Source of the DNA: CALFXN01 sp937957815
GTDB taxonomy: Bacteria; Synergistota; Synergistia; Synergistales; Aminobacteriaceae
DNA length: 64,000 nt
Assembly: GCA_036788195.1 (NCBI GenBank)
Contig: DAIQNX010000009.1
Span: forward strand, 30,906 to 94,905
Direction: 5' to 3'
The position numbers and the translations under genes were made by a program. Shown here piece by piece: positions 41,427 to 50,712 of this stretch. Numbering within the stretch: the first letter of the stretch is position 1; the number at the start of each line of letters is the position of its first letter. The notes under the pieces were generated by a model. That model ran no database searches. It was not told the origin of the DNA and saw only the letters and a program-made list of their open reading frames with translations.

Positions 41427-42596
41427 GTGCATGCGTTGATCCCGTTTCTGTTCATGGCGAATTTCGCCGTATACGCGTTTTCGAATACGTTCTTCTTTCT
41501 CGCCCCGTATCTTCAATCGCAGGGGATGTCGTCCTCGGATGCGGGACTTATCGTAAGCGTTTTCTATGCCGCGACGACCTTCGCACGTCCTGTCGGAGGG
41601 TGGATCGTCGAACGGTGCGGCGTGCGCCGCTCCATGATCGCATCTTCATTCGGGTGCGCCGTCGCGTCGGCGGCCTTCGCATTCCTCGGGAGCGATCCCG
41701 TTCCGCTCGTCACCGTCCGTGTTTTGACGGGGGGCTGCTTCAGCGTCTTTGTCGTCGCGATGACGACATACCAGGCGATTTCGGTCCCGGAGGAAATCCG
41801 CGGCGCGTCGTTCGCGCTCGTTACAATCGGAAGCGTCTTTCCGCTCTTCACGGTCGTCCCGTTTTCCGATTTCCTGCTTCGTACGGGGTCGTCAGTCCTG
41901 TTCCTGAGCATGCCTCCCATCGCGGCAGCCGCCTGTCTTCTGCTTTCGGTACGACTCCGGCCCATCGCCCTGCCGACGACCGGAAACGACCGGAGATCCT
42001 GGGGGACGTACGGGGATCTGTTCCAAACAACGCCCGCAGTCCGCATGGCGACATCCTGCCTTCTTTTCGGCCTGTGCGACGCGTCCATCGTCTATCTTTC
42101 GAGCTTCGCGCTCGGAAAGGGTCTGGTTCCATCCGCCTTCATGATACCGAATGCCATCGGCGCGACGCTCATCCGTTTCTTCGGACGAGACCTGTTCAAC
42201 CGTCTTCCACGCACGCGGCTCGCAGGGCCATCCTTCGCCCTGATGGCCGTGTGCCTCGTCGCGACATCCTACGCATCCTCGAATCTCCTCTTCGCGTTCT
42301 GCGGCCTCGTCTACGGAATGGGAATGGGATACGCCTTCCCGGCGCACCTTTCTTTCACAGGAGACCTCGTCCCGGCGAACCTTCGCGCGAAGGCGTCATC
42401 ACTCGTGTTTTTCTCGATGGACTTCAGCTGGTTCCTGTTGCCGCTCTACATGGGCTATGCGGCTGAGGCCTTCGGAATCGTGCCGTCGTTTCGCGCGTTC
42501 GCTTTCTTCTGCGTCGCCGCATCGCTTTTCATTACATGGATATGGATTCCCCCGAACAAAACACGACAAACGCGACCGCGCCCTTCCGGTGACTGA
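41427..42596 (+). CDS. MFS transporter
   Basis: The 389-residue carrier has about twelve membrane helices. The first-half loop motif is RPVGGWIVERCGVRRSMI; the second half has a weaker copy. Cytoplasmic arginines follow the positive-inside rule. The GTG start at 41427 has AAGGAGG nine bases upstream. The substrate is unknown; the divergent cupin gene may act on the same compound. The 3' end overlaps the PAS/GAF gene on the other strand by 65 bases, the longest convergent overlap in the window. Confidence 0.88.
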   Translation: MHALIPFLFMANFAVYAFSNTFFFLAPYLQSQGMSSSDAGLIVSVFYAATTFARPVGGWIVERCGVRRSMIASSFGCAVASAAFAFLGSDPVPLVTVRVLTGGCFSVFVVAMTTYQAISVPEEIRGASFALVTIGSVFPLFTVVPFSDFLLRTGSSVLFLSMPPIAAAACLLLSVRLRPIALPTTGNDRRSWGTYGDLFQTTPAVRMATSCLLFGLCDASIVYLSSFALGKGLVPSAFMIPNAIGATLIRFFGRDLFNRLPRTRLAGPSFALMAVCLVATSYASSNLLFAFCGLVYGMGMGYAFPAHLSFTGDLVPANLRAKASSLVFFSMDFSWFLLPLYMGYAAEAFGIVPSFRAFAFFCVAASLFITWIWIPPNKTRQTRPRPSGD

Positions 42597-44544
42597 AGGC
42601 ACCGACGAAAAAACCGCCACCCCATGGATCGGACCGCAACGGCAGTACGGCGGAACCGCCACTCTCCGCCACATGATCGAGCGCTTCCGCGAGCGTCGGG
42701 TCCATTTCCCGGACGGCACGTCCCGCAGGGTCGGAAAATCCGCGTTCCAGAAGAAACTTCCCCCCCTGCCCATTCCATTCGGACAAGCGGATATCGCCCG
42801 CTCCCCCCCTCCGTTCCCTGTGAACCGAACACAGGAAAAACGGAAAAGGAAATTCCATGAAAACCGAATGATATCGGTTTCTCACCTCTGAAAGAGCCGA
42901 TTTCGAAAGGTTCCGTTCGGCCATGCCGCTGAAGAGATCGGAGAGGAAACGCATGAATCCGATTTCTTCCGAGTCCCAGGTTTTTTTTCTGTCGATGCAC
43001 TCAAGCACAAAAACGCCGAGGACCGTCCCGCGCAGGACAACCGGAGCGGCGAAAAACCCCCCGATCTTTCGCTCCCGGAGACGCTCCATGGCCATACTTC
43101 CCCTCTCGGCGACGACCCCGAGATCCTCGAGAACCACAAAACGATCCATGCGAAGGCGGTTCCACATCCATCCCTCGTGCCGAAGCGCATGGGCATTTCC
43201 GTCGTCTTCGACATCGGGAATCCCGCGACGCGTCCAGGCTGCAGGATCACCGAAGGGTCCAGCCTCGAGAGAAACGAAACACGCGCGGTCGCAGTCCGAA
43301 AAGAGCCCCGCGTGCTGCAGAGCTTCCGTAACAACCGGCTCGAGATAGGATGACAACATCACGGAAAGGGCGATCTGCGAAGAGAGCTTCTCGCGCCGGA
43401 GCTGTCTTCGAAGGCGATTTTCGTTTTCCTTGCGATCGGTGATATCCCAGTAGGCACAGTAAATCCCCGTGGCGCCCGACGGAAGCCTGACCGGAGCATG
43501 GACCAGCGCGACGTCGATCTCGGTACCGTCCCGACGTTTCCGCTTCGTGTCGACGCTCACACGCTTTCCTTGCAGAACGAGCTGCTCGAGTGCGAGGGAC
43601 TGAAGTCCGACAGGCCCTCCCGCGATCTTCTCCCGAAGAAACTTTCCGCATAGTTCCGCCGGAGAGGGGAATCCGAACAGACGAAGAAACGCGTCATTGA
43701 CATCCAGAACGGTCCCCGAGGAGTCCAGAAGCGCGATTCCCAACGGAGCGGCGTTGAAGAGTGTTTCATAATGACGGCACTTCGACTCGAAGGATGTTTC
43801 CCCGGAACGTCCCCGCGAAAGATCCGTTATCGACAGCAGGATTGTGTCACCCGGCGGTTCGCCTCTTCCGGCGAACGACCATCCGATCCGTGCTGGAAAG
43901 ACTCGTCCGACTGCGGTATGAACGTCCCGTTCCCGTTCCGGCGGACAGGCTCCGGAGATAAGTGCGCACAGATCGCCGGCCGAAAGGACATTGTCGTTTC
44001 CGAAGAGCAGTTTTTGCAGGAGTTCACGATCGTCCGTTCCGAAGAGATTCGTAAACGGTCTGTTTGCGCAGACGAGGGAGAGTGTGAGGCAGGGCGTTTC
44101 ATCGTTCCCGAATGCCGAGGCGGCGTCCGGAAGATCGATCTGCGCAAGAGGAAGCGGGTTCGCATTCAGAAGCCGGGAATATCCCGTCGCGATGGCGATG
44201 TCGAGTGCGCGGCGAACCTGAATGTCATCGAAGGGTGGGGAAAGAAGCGCCGTCGCTCCTGCCCCGGCCGCCGTACGGGAATTCTCGGGACGCGCATCCC
44301 GGGACAGAATGCACCCGGCACCGAGGGGACATTCCGCCGCAAGCGACGACAGGACGGGTGAAAAAAGGGAAGAACCGACCACCGCGGTATCGACAAGCGC
44401 GTAATCGGCTCTTCCCTTCTCCTTCGCTTCTTCGACCGAGTGAAACACTCCACCAACCCGGAATCCGCAACTTCGGAGAACTTCCGGCAACGTATCTCCG
44501 CAGTCGCTTCCCGGGTGAAGAACGAGCAGGATCGTTTCGCGCAT
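42532..44544 (-). CDS. Multi-domain PAS/GAF signalling protein without an output domain
   Basis: The 670-residue soluble protein begins with a response-regulator-like domain (about 1-125: TILLVLHPGSDCGDTLPEVL, YALVDTAVVGSS), which is degenerate. PAS domains follow at about 270-375 (FNAAPLGIALLDSSGTVLDV, with a PAC segment GIYCAYWDITDRKENE) and possibly at 165-250. A GAF-like domain lies at about 395-540 (APVVLRGTVLGVFVLE). A last PAS-like part, YHSVFMEFPFPFFLCS, ends the protein. No kinase, GGDEF, EAL or helix-turn-helix domain is seen, so it would act through a partner. It lies 36 bases after rpoD on the same strand, with no terminator between. Confidence 0.75.
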   Translation of the reverse strand: MRETILLVLHPGSDCGDTLPEVLRSCGFRVGGVFHSVEEAKEKGRADYALVDTAVVGSSLFSPVLSSLAAECPLGAGCILSRDARPENSRTAAGAGATALLSPPFDDIQVRRALDIAIATGYSRLLNANPLPLAQIDLPDAASAFGNDETPCLTLSLVCANRPFTNLFGTDDRELLQKLLFGNDNVLSAGDLCALISGACPPERERDVHTAVGRVFPARIGWSFAGRGEPPGDTILLSITDLSRGRSGETSFESKCRHYETLFNAAPLGIALLDSSGTVLDVNDAFLRLFGFPSPAELCGKFLREKIAGGPVGLQSLALEQLVLQGKRVSVDTKRKRRDGTEIDVALVHAPVRLPSGATGIYCAYWDITDRKENENRLRRQLRREKLSSQIALSVMLSSYLEPVVTEALQHAGLFSDCDRACFVSLEAGPFGDPAAWTRRGIPDVEDDGNAHALRHEGWMWNRLRMDRFVVLEDLGVVAERGSMAMERLRERKIGGFFAAPVVLRGTVLGVFVLECIDRKKTWDSEEIGFMRFLSDLFSGMAERNLSKSALSEVRNRYHSVFMEFPFPFFLCSVHRERRGGAGDIRLSEWNGQGGKFLLERGFSDPAGRAVREMDPTLAEALDHVAESGGSAVLPLRSDPWGGGFFVGAFSHRKGAVAFVVFCSGESISM

Positions 44545-44580
44545 GCGCCCACTCTCCCTGTCGAAAGACGGAGTCGGTGT

Positions 44581-45777
44581 CTAGTCGAGGAAATCCCTGA
44601 GCTTTCTGCTTCTGCTCGGATGCCGGAGTTTTCTGAGCGCCTTCGCTTCGATCTGACGGATACGCTCCCGCGTAACGCCGAATTTCTTGCCGACCTCTTC
44701 AAGAGTGTACGAACGGCCGTCCTCGAGGCCGAAACGGAAGTGAAGGACCTCCCGCTCCCGCTCCGAGAGGTTGTCGAGCATCTCTTCGATCTGTTCACGA
44801 AGCAGATGGCTCGCGGCGGACTCCTCCGGGCTCGGGAGATCCCGATCCTCGATGAAGTCTCCGAGCTGGCTGTCCTCTTCCTCTCCGATCGGGGTTTCCA
44901 GAGACACCGGGAGCTGCGCGATGCGGCGGATTTCCTCCACCTTTCCGGGTTCGATGTCCATCTCCCTGGAAATCTCCTCGTCCGTCGGTTCCCTGCCGAG
45001 CCGCTGCACGAGCTGCCGAGACACGCGCACCATCTTGTTGATCGTCTCGACCATGTGGACGGGGACGCGGATCGTCCGGGCCTGGTCCGCGATTGCGCGC
45101 GTGATCGCCTGCCGGATCCACCACGTCGCGTAGGTGCTGAACTTGAACCCCTTCCGGTAGTCGAATTTCTCAACGGCGCGTATCAGTCCGAGATTCCCTT
45201 CCTGAATGAGATCAAGGAAGAGCATGCCTCTTCCGATGTACTTCTTCGCGATGCTCACGACAAGGCGCAGGTTCGCGTCGATGATCTTCTGTTTCGCGAC
45301 GGGGTCGCCTGCCTCGACGCGCTTTGCAAGCTCGACCTCTTCCTCGGGCCCGAGAAGGGGGACCTTGCCGATCTCCCTGAGATACATCCTGACCGGGTCG
45401 GTGAGCGGGATGTCGTCGAGCTTTCCCGGTTCTCCGTCGAACGACGGCTGAATAAGGGTGTCTTCATCCGTTCCCCTTGCCGTCGTTTCCTTCGGTTCCT
45501 CTTCGGTCTCGACTTCGCTTTCCGGCTCGGCCTCTATCTCGTCTTCCTGAACCTTGAGCCCGTGATCGAGCAGAGCCGTGTAGACGCTGTCCAGCAGATC
45601 GGCATTCCACATGTCGTCGTGGAACACCTTCTCGATGTCTTCCTGCGTGACGCTCGCCTTTCCATGGTCTTGCGCTTCGCGAATCAGTTCATGAATCTTC
45701 CCCTGATTCTCCGGGGACATATCGCTCGTCATGCCGTCCTTCAGGATGCTGCCCTCCACCGGTTTCGTTTCCTTCAT
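44581..45777 (-). CDS. rpoD: RNA polymerase primary sigma factor (sigma-70)
   Basis: The 398-residue protein is a group 1 sigma factor. Region 1.2 begins at TDPVRMYLREIGKVPLL. Region 2 shows NLRLVVSIAKKYIGRGMLFL and KFSTYATWWIRQAITRAIA, which bind and melt the -10 box. Region 3 follows. Region 4 shows YTLEEVGKKFGVTRERIRQI for the -35 box. There is no long non-conserved insert after region 1.2, so it is of the short type. An N-terminal acidic stretch (EAEPESEVETEEEPKE) resembles region 1.1. The start has GGAGGG upstream. The usual neighbour dnaG is not in this window. Confidence 0.97.
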   Translation of the reverse strand: MKETKPVEGSILKDGMTSDMSPENQGKIHELIREAQDHGKASVTQEDIEKVFHDDMWNADLLDSVYTALLDHGLKVQEDEIEAEPESEVETEEEPKETTARGTDEDTLIQPSFDGEPGKLDDIPLTDPVRMYLREIGKVPLLGPEEEVELAKRVEAGDPVAKQKIIDANLRLVVSIAKKYIGRGMLFLDLIQEGNLGLIRAVEKFDYRKGFKFSTYATWWIRQAITRAIADQARTIRVPVHMVETINKMVRVSRQLVQRLGREPTDEEISREMDIEPGKVEEIRRIAQLPVSLETPIGEEEDSQLGDFIEDRDLPSPEESAASHLLREQIEEMLDNLSEREREVLHFRFGLEDGRSYTLEEVGKKFGVTRERIRQIEAKALRKLRHPSRSRKLRDFLD

Positions 45778-45830
45778 TATCGATGCGGTCCCTCCTGCCG
45801 ACGGTTCGGCGTTTTCGAGTGTGAATTTGT

Positions 45831-45860
45831 ATTATACCCCCGGATCGATTTTCCCGCGAA
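45831..45860 (-). promoter_or_regulatory. Likely promoter of rpoD
   Basis: A perfect TATAAT (minus strand, 45836-45831) follows a weak TTCGCG box 18 bases upstream. It sits in the 92-base gap between the unknown gene and rpoD. Confidence 0.5.
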
Positions 45861-45869
45861 GAATCCGGA

Positions 45870-46532
45870 TCATCGTTCGATACGGATTCCGGGGAGCCTC
45901 GGGAATCGTATTTCCGGCGACGGCCCCACCGAACGGCGTGTCTCCTCGATTTCCATGTCGTTGAGCAGACGACTGATCTGCAGGTCCCGCAGGTTGTCGG
46001 TTTCGAAGGGGATGAAGAATCGGAGATAGCCGAAATGCTCCGCGTAGAAGGGGATCTCCTTCATCCTCGGGGCCGCTTCGAGAAGTTCAGAGAACGAAAT
46101 CAGGAAGGCATCCTCATCGAAAAACGGATCCGGGCTGACGAAGATGATCGCCTTGAACTCCTCGCGGGGAATGTCGCGATCCCAGACACGACACGAAGAC
46201 ACCCCGGCCGAAATACTCCGGCAAAGCCCCGACGCATCCTCCGCGACGCGCTCCATTTCCGCGGAATACCCGAACACCATCGTGAATCCTAGGTCCAGTC
46301 TGATGTCGCGCTCCGGAAGGAACATGCTGTCGCGCAGGAGGTTGCCGACATTGCCGCTCCTGAGACTGCTCATGCAGTAGAACTCGCTTCCCAGGGAGAG
46401 CGCGCGTGCCGCGACCCTTTCAAGGTCGGCGCTGAACAACAGATTGACCGACACGGGATTGTAGTCGACACCCAGGGGGAACCACGGCGCGACTTCCATG
46501 TCCACACTCGAATCCCAGTATGGAAGGGACAG
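45870..46532 (-). CDS. Unknown protein encoded after cheV, possibly starting at CTG
   Basis: I do not recognise this protein of about 220 residues. It looks soluble, with alternating hydrophobic strands (FKAIIFVSPDPFF, FGYLRFFIPFE) and short helices. The best ribosome site in the window context, AGGAGGG (46545-46539), overlaps the cheV stop codon and lies six bases before an in-frame CTG (46532). The first GTG (46505) and ATG (46499) have no ribosome site. So initiation at CTG, or a weak start at 46505 or 46499, must be considered. It follows cheV directly and precedes rpoD. Confidence 0.65.
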   Translation of the reverse strand: MSLPYWDSSVDMEVAPWFPLGVDYNPVSVNLLFSADLERVAARALSLGSEFYCMSSLRSGNVGNLLRDSMFLPERDIRLDLGFTMVFGYSAEMERVAEDASGLCRSISAGVSSCRVWDRDIPREEFKAIIFVSPDPFFDEDAFLISFSELLEAAPRMKEIPFYAEHFGYLRFFIPFETDNLRDLQISRLLNDMEIEETRRSVGPSPEIRFPRLPGIRIER

Positions 46533-46543
46533 GGAGATCCCTC

Positions 46544-47461
46544 CTACGCGCTCTTCGGGTGTTCCCGAAGGAGACGGCAGACGTGCGAGACGAGGTCGTT
46601 GATCTCCGGCTTCGTGATCTGAGCCTCGGCACCGACGCTCGCAGCCTTGATCTTGATGTCTTTCGCCATGATCGACGAGAAGACGACGATCGGGATGGAC
46701 TTCATCGCGGCGTTTTCCTTGACGCGCCTCGTGAGGGCGAGTCCGTCGAGACGAGGCATTTCCACATCCGTCACGAGAAGCGAATACCCGTCCGGCGTTT
46801 CCGAGAGACGGTCCCACGCATCCTTGCCGTCCCCGACGAGCACGACGTTATTGAATCCTCCCTGGGAGAGGACGTTCTGCAGCTGTTTTCGGATCAGCGG
46901 CGAGTCCTCGGCGACGAGTATCCTGTACGCGTCGAGATCGCCGAGCTCCTCCGTGAGCGTCCTCGCTCTGGCGGGGTCAAGGGCGTAACGCTCGGAAAGC
47001 GAAGGGTTGATCGACTGCACGATGGCTTCGTAGTCGAGGAGCAGAACGTTCCTGTGATCGCGCTTGATGACGTACAGGACGTATTCCCCGAGGAACGTCC
47101 CCGTCAGCGATGAGTCCAGCTCCTCGGAGTTGATCCTGTAAATCCGTTCGACGGAGTCGACGACGAACCCGAGTTTGATCTCGTTGAACTCCGCGATGAT
47201 GATCTTGCTCGACTCGAGCGGAACCTTCGAAGCGATACCGAGATGCTTCCGGAGATCCATCAGGGGAAGAACCTCTCCACGAACGGACGTGATTCCGATC
47301 ATGGACGACGGTGCGTCGGGAATCGAGCGGCACCCCGTCCACCGAAGAATCTCACGGGTTTTGTCCACATTGATTGCGAAGGTCTGTTCCCCGAGAAAGA
47401 AAACGACAACCTGCCATTCGTTCGTACCGACTTCAGTGATGACCTTCCTGACTTCTTCCAT
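46544..47461 (-). CDS. cheV: CheV-type chemotaxis coupling protein (CheW-receiver)
   Basis: The 305-residue protein joins an N-terminal CheW domain (about 15-160: FFLGEQTFAINVDKTREIL, GEVLPLMDLRKHLG) to a C-terminal receiver domain (about 180-300). The receiver shows RILVAEDSPLIRKQL and the phospho-accepting aspartate in LLVTDVEMPRLDG, with the threonine/serine and lysine switch residues in VVFSSIMAKD and QITKPE. CheV couples chemoreceptors to CheA and helps adaptation. No cheA or other che genes are adjacent. It might serve the MCP-SBP protein encoded 6.6 kb away, among other receptors. Confidence 0.93.
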   Translation of the reverse strand: MEEVRKVITEVGTNEWQVVVFFLGEQTFAINVDKTREILRWTGCRSIPDAPSSMIGITSVRGEVLPLMDLRKHLGIASKVPLESSKIIIAEFNEIKLGFVVDSVERIYRINSEELDSSLTGTFLGEYVLYVIKRDHRNVLLLDYEAIVQSINPSLSERYALDPARARTLTEELGDLDAYRILVAEDSPLIRKQLQNVLSQGGFNNVVLVGDGKDAWDRLSETPDGYSLLVTDVEMPRLDGLALTRRVKENAAMKSIPIVVFSSIMAKDIKIKAASVGAEAQITKPEINDLVSHVCRLLREHPKSA

Positions 47462-47504
47462 GGCCCGGGCCCCCCTTCAGCGTTTTCCGGCGTTTATTCA
47501 CAGA

Positions 47505-47533
47505 ACTATAGCTCATGAGAAACCCCGCAACAA
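47505..47533 (-). promoter_or_regulatory. Promoter of cheV
   Basis: On the minus strand TTGTTG (47533-47528), 17 bases, TATAGT (47510-47505). A TATACT box for the divergent dedA gene lies at 47551-47556 without a good -35 box. Confidence 0.6.
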
Positions 47534-47599
47534 GGGCGGAAAGATTCTGCTATACTGTTGAGTCCGAAGAAAATCATAACGGACTCCAAGGAGAATGTC

Positions 47600-48211
47600 A
47601 TGTTATCACATATCGTCACGTGGCTGGTTCAGACAATCGGTTCCATGGGGTATACGGGAGTCGTGGCCCTCATGTTCCTCGAATCCTCGTTCTTCCCCTT
47701 TCCGAGTGAAGTCGTCGTTCCCCCGGCCGGCTATCTCGCCTCGAAGGGCGAGATGAATCTCGGCATCGTGATCGCCGCCGGAATTCTCGGCAGTATCCTC
47801 GGAGCCCTTTTCAATTACTGGATAGCGGTTCGCTTCGGTCGGTCGTTTTTCAGGAAATACGGAAAGTACTTCTTCGTCAGCGAGGCGTCGCTCGACAAGG
47901 CTGACGCTTTCTTCGCCCGGCACGGCCACATCAGCACTTTCATCGGACGCCTCCTTCCGGTAATCCGCCAGTACATCTCCCTGCCCGCCGGCATAGCCCG
48001 AATGAACATCATGGTGTTTTGCGTTTTCACGGCCATCGGATCCGGGATCTGGGTCGTCGTCCTCGCGATCGCCGGATACTGGATTGGCAACAACGAGGCT
48101 CTCGTCGGTCGTTTTCTGCACCAGGCAACCATCGTTGCGATCATCTTCTGTGCCGTTCTGGCGGGTGCGTACATCTTCTGGTACAAAAAGCGAAGGAAGG
48201 CTTCCGCCTAA
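47600..48211 (+). CDS. DedA-family membrane protein
   Basis: The 203-residue membrane protein has about five hydrophobic segments. DedA/SNARE-associated signatures are FLESSFFPFPSEVVVPPAGYLA, a re-entrant loop with the key acidic residue, and FIGRLLPVIRQYISLPAGIARM, with the arginine pair needed for function. DedA proteins flip lipids such as undecaprenyl phosphate and phosphatidylethanolamine and support membrane homeostasis. ATG 47600 has AAGGAGA upstream. The stop overlaps the end of the convergent YyaL-type gene by four bases. Confidence 0.93.
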   Translation: MLSHIVTWLVQTIGSMGYTGVVALMFLESSFFPFPSEVVVPPAGYLASKGEMNLGIVIAAGILGSILGALFNYWIAVRFGRSFFRKYGKYFFVSEASLDKADAFFARHGHISTFIGRLLPVIRQYISLPAGIARMNIMVFCVFTAIGSGIWVVVLAIAGYWIGNNEALVGRFLHQATIVAIIFCAVLAGAYIFWYKKRRKASA

Positions 48212-50028
48212 CCGCCACCCGCATCGATCACCGCCATGAGAAGATGTGAATGCGCCTCGGGCGACGCATGGATGGAATCGGCGAATGTCGACGCCGTTCT
48301 TCGCGCGAGACGGAGGTATTCTTTTTCTTTTGTCGCCCCGTACGCCAAGACAAGCGCGCGGGCCATTGCGGCGTTGCCTGACGGGATCGCCCCGTCGTAC
48401 GCGTCCCGGATCGGAAGAAACAGCCGCGGATCGTTCCTGACGCTCATATCGAACCCACCGTGCCTTTCGTCCCAGAAACGACGCACCGCGTGCGTGACAA
48501 GCGCCTCCCCCTCCCTGAGCCAGCGGGCGTCCTTCGTGGATTCGTGGAGTTCAAGGAAGCCGCAGGCAAGAGCGGCGTAGTCCTGAAGCATCCCCGAAAC
48601 CGCCGTTTCTCCGCCGATGAACCGGTGTCGCAGCTCTCCCTTCCCGTCCCAGAGGGTTTTGTGAATGAAATTCGCGGCATGGACAGCGCCGTCGATATAT
48701 TCCTTCTTTCCGAGAAGACGACCTGCGCAGGCGAGCGCCGAGATCGCGAGTCCGTTCCAGTCCGTCAGGATCTTTTCGTCGCGGAATGGGCGGCTTCTGG
48801 TGTCGCGCGCGGCGAGAAGGGCCTTCGACGCCCCCGAAATCCGACGCTCGATCTCCGACAGGGAGAGTTTCATCATCGACGCGAGTTCCTCCGTCGTCAT
48901 CGCGCGTCTGAGAACATTCATCCCGAGCGTATTCACGCCGCCGTGACGTCCGAGATTCCCTTCCCGTCGCACGGAATACGCCGCGACGAGAAGGGGAATG
49001 TCCTCTTCCGTCATACGCGCGCGAAATTCCTCGTCGGACCAGAGGTAATACTTCCCTTCGACCCCTTCGGAATCCGCGTCTATCGCCGCAACGAACGCCC
49101 CCTCCGGAGAGCGGAGTTCCCTGTACAGGAAGCTGACGATATCCCTGCAGTACTCGACGTAGAAAGGATCGTTCAGGATCCGGAACGCCTCCGCCGCGGT
49201 CTGAAGAAGCAGTGCCTGGTCGTAGAGCATCTTCTCGAAGTGCGGCACGCTCCACTGGTCGTCGACGGAATATCGGAAGAAGCCACCACCGAGGTGATCG
49301 TGGATTCCGCCGTTCCACATACGCCGGAGCGTGATGGCGACCATGTTCAGCGCCTCCGGATCCCTGTATTCCTCTCCGTATCGCAGGAGGAACGACAGTC
49401 TGTGCGGCACGGGGAACTTCGGCGCCCCGAAAAAGCCGCCCCACGTCGCGTCGAACGCATCCCTGAGTTTTCCGTACGCACGTACCGTCTCGGAACGTCC
49501 GGGGCATCCGCCACCCCTCGGAATGGCGTCCTTTCGGAGCGCTTCCACGATGGAATCGGCCGACTTCTCGATCGCCTCCCGCTGTGTCGCCCAGAGCCAG
49601 CGGACGCGCGGAATCATGTCCACAAGCCCCGGCTGGGCTTCGCTTCCCCTCTTCGGAAGGTAGGTCGCCGCGAAAAAAGGTTTCCCCTCGGGGGTCATGA
49701 AGACATTGAGAGGCCAGCCGCCGCTCTTGTTGAGAACCCGGCAGGCCGCCATATACGTCATGTCGATGTCGGGGCGCTCCTCCCGGTCCACCTTGACGGG
49801 GATGAACGCCGCATTCAGAAGAGACGCTACCTCCGTGTCGCTGAAGCTCTCGCGTTCCATCACATGGCACCAGTGACACGTGGAATACCCGCATGAAAGA
49901 AAGACGGGTTTATCCTCCTTCTTCGCTCGCTCGAATGCCTCGTCGCCCCACGGGAGCCAGGCGACGGGATTTTCTGCATGCTGCCGGAGGTAGGGGCTTT
50001 TTTCCTTCGCAAGTCCGTTCGGAGTCAT
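48208..50028 (-). CDS. YyaL/SSP411-type thioredoxin-domain protein (DUF255)
   Basis: The 606-residue protein has an N-terminal thioredoxin-like DUF255 domain (about 1-165) with NPVAWLPWGDEAFERA, STCHWCHVMERESF and KSGGWPLNVFMTPEGKPF. The rest is an alpha/alpha-barrel of the six-hairpin glycosidase type, with GGGFFRYSVDDQWSVPHFEKM and DWNGLAISALA. The family is common in bacteria and in animals (SPATA20), but its activity is not known. The CHWC pair makes a redox role conceivable. It has no signal peptide. The length is a little shorter than the typical 650-700. Confidence 0.93.
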   Translation of the reverse strand: MTPNGLAKEKSPYLRQHAENPVAWLPWGDEAFERAKKEDKPVFLSCGYSTCHWCHVMERESFSDTEVASLLNAAFIPVKVDREERPDIDMTYMAACRVLNKSGGWPLNVFMTPEGKPFFAATYLPKRGSEAQPGLVDMIPRVRWLWATQREAIEKSADSIVEALRKDAIPRGGGCPGRSETVRAYGKLRDAFDATWGGFFGAPKFPVPHRLSFLLRYGEEYRDPEALNMVAITLRRMWNGGIHDHLGGGFFRYSVDDQWSVPHFEKMLYDQALLLQTAAEAFRILNDPFYVEYCRDIVSFLYRELRSPEGAFVAAIDADSEGVEGKYYLWSDEEFRARMTEEDIPLLVAAYSVRREGNLGRHGGVNTLGMNVLRRAMTTEELASMMKLSLSEIERRISGASKALLAARDTRSRPFRDEKILTDWNGLAISALACAGRLLGKKEYIDGAVHAANFIHKTLWDGKGELRHRFIGGETAVSGMLQDYAALACGFLELHESTKDARWLREGEALVTHAVRRFWDERHGGFDMSVRNDPRLFLPIRDAYDGAIPSGNAAMARALVLAYGATKEKEYLRLARRTASTFADSIHASPEAHSHLLMAVIDAGGG

Positions 50029-50046
50029 GGAATCATCGTCCCCCGT

Positions 50047-50712
50047 TCATCCTTCTACGTGAAATGTCGGGAATCCCGCCTCCGGCAGGGTCGGAAGATC
50101 GGCGACCGAGGGAATCGTCCGCCACGCCCCAACCTCGAGCAGATCGACCTTCCGGAAGTTCCCGGACTCGACTCCGATGCCGCGCACGCCCGCAGCAACG
50201 GCACTCCGCATATCGTCACACGTGTCGCCGACGTACCAGGTTTCAGCGCGATCAACGCCGAGGAATTCCATACTCCTCAGGAGAACATCGGGGCTCGGTT
50301 TCGGCATCGCGACATCCTGGAGACCGACAACCGAATCGAAAAGGTCCGCAATGCCGGTGGCCTGGAGTGCCGGCATCGCGTTCCGCCGGTTCGACGCGAC
50401 TCCAAGCATGATCCCCCGCTCCCGCAGCGACTCGAGAACCACTTTCGTCCCCGGGAAGAGCCGCAACCCGTCATACTCCTTCGAAACGAACATCCGCCTG
50501 TATTCCTCGAGCCACGATTCGTCGAAGGCGCCCCAGAGAGCCACCCAGGATTCCGCGATCGGCAAACCGATGACCCCGAGGACTTCCTGTCTCGAAACCC
50601 GGCGCAGCCCCCGGCTTTCCGCGATCATGTTCAGGGAATCCGTAATGGCGTAACTGCTGTCAGCCAGTGTCATGTCAAAATCGAAAAGAACACACCTCAA
50701 ACGCGTCACCAT
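50047..50712 (-). CDS. HAD-family phosphatase (phosphoglycolate-phosphatase/PGMB type)
   Basis: The 221-residue hydrolase has the four HAD motifs. Motif I is VLFDFDMTLADSS (nucleophile and acid aspartates) and motif II is GVASNRRN. The lysine is in MPKPSPDVLL and motif IV is WYVGDTCDDMRSAVAAG. A cap domain between motifs I and II (about residues 18-85) places it in the beta-phosphoglucomutase-like group. Substrate is unknown. The ATG at 50712 is chosen by homology; its ribosome site is weak. It is divergent from the ADP-ribosylglycohydrolase gene. Confidence 0.9.
   Translation of the reverse strand: MVTRLRCVLFDFDMTLADSSYAITDSLNMIAESRGLRRVSRQEVLGVIGLPIAESWVALWGAFDESWLEEYRRMFVSKEYDGLRLFPGTKVVLESLRERGIMLGVASNRRNAMPALQATGIADLFDSVVGLQDVAMPKPSPDVLLRSMEFLGVDRAETWYVGDTCDDMRSAVAAGVRGIGVESGNFRKVDLLEVGAWRTIPSVADLPTLPEAGFPTFHVEG

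Noticed and set aside
44440..46029. A 529-codon plus-strand open frame opposite rpoD
   Set aside because: It is the antisense shadow of rpoD and its neighbours; the rpoD motifs on the minus strand are unmistakable and the shadow has no domain or ribosome site.
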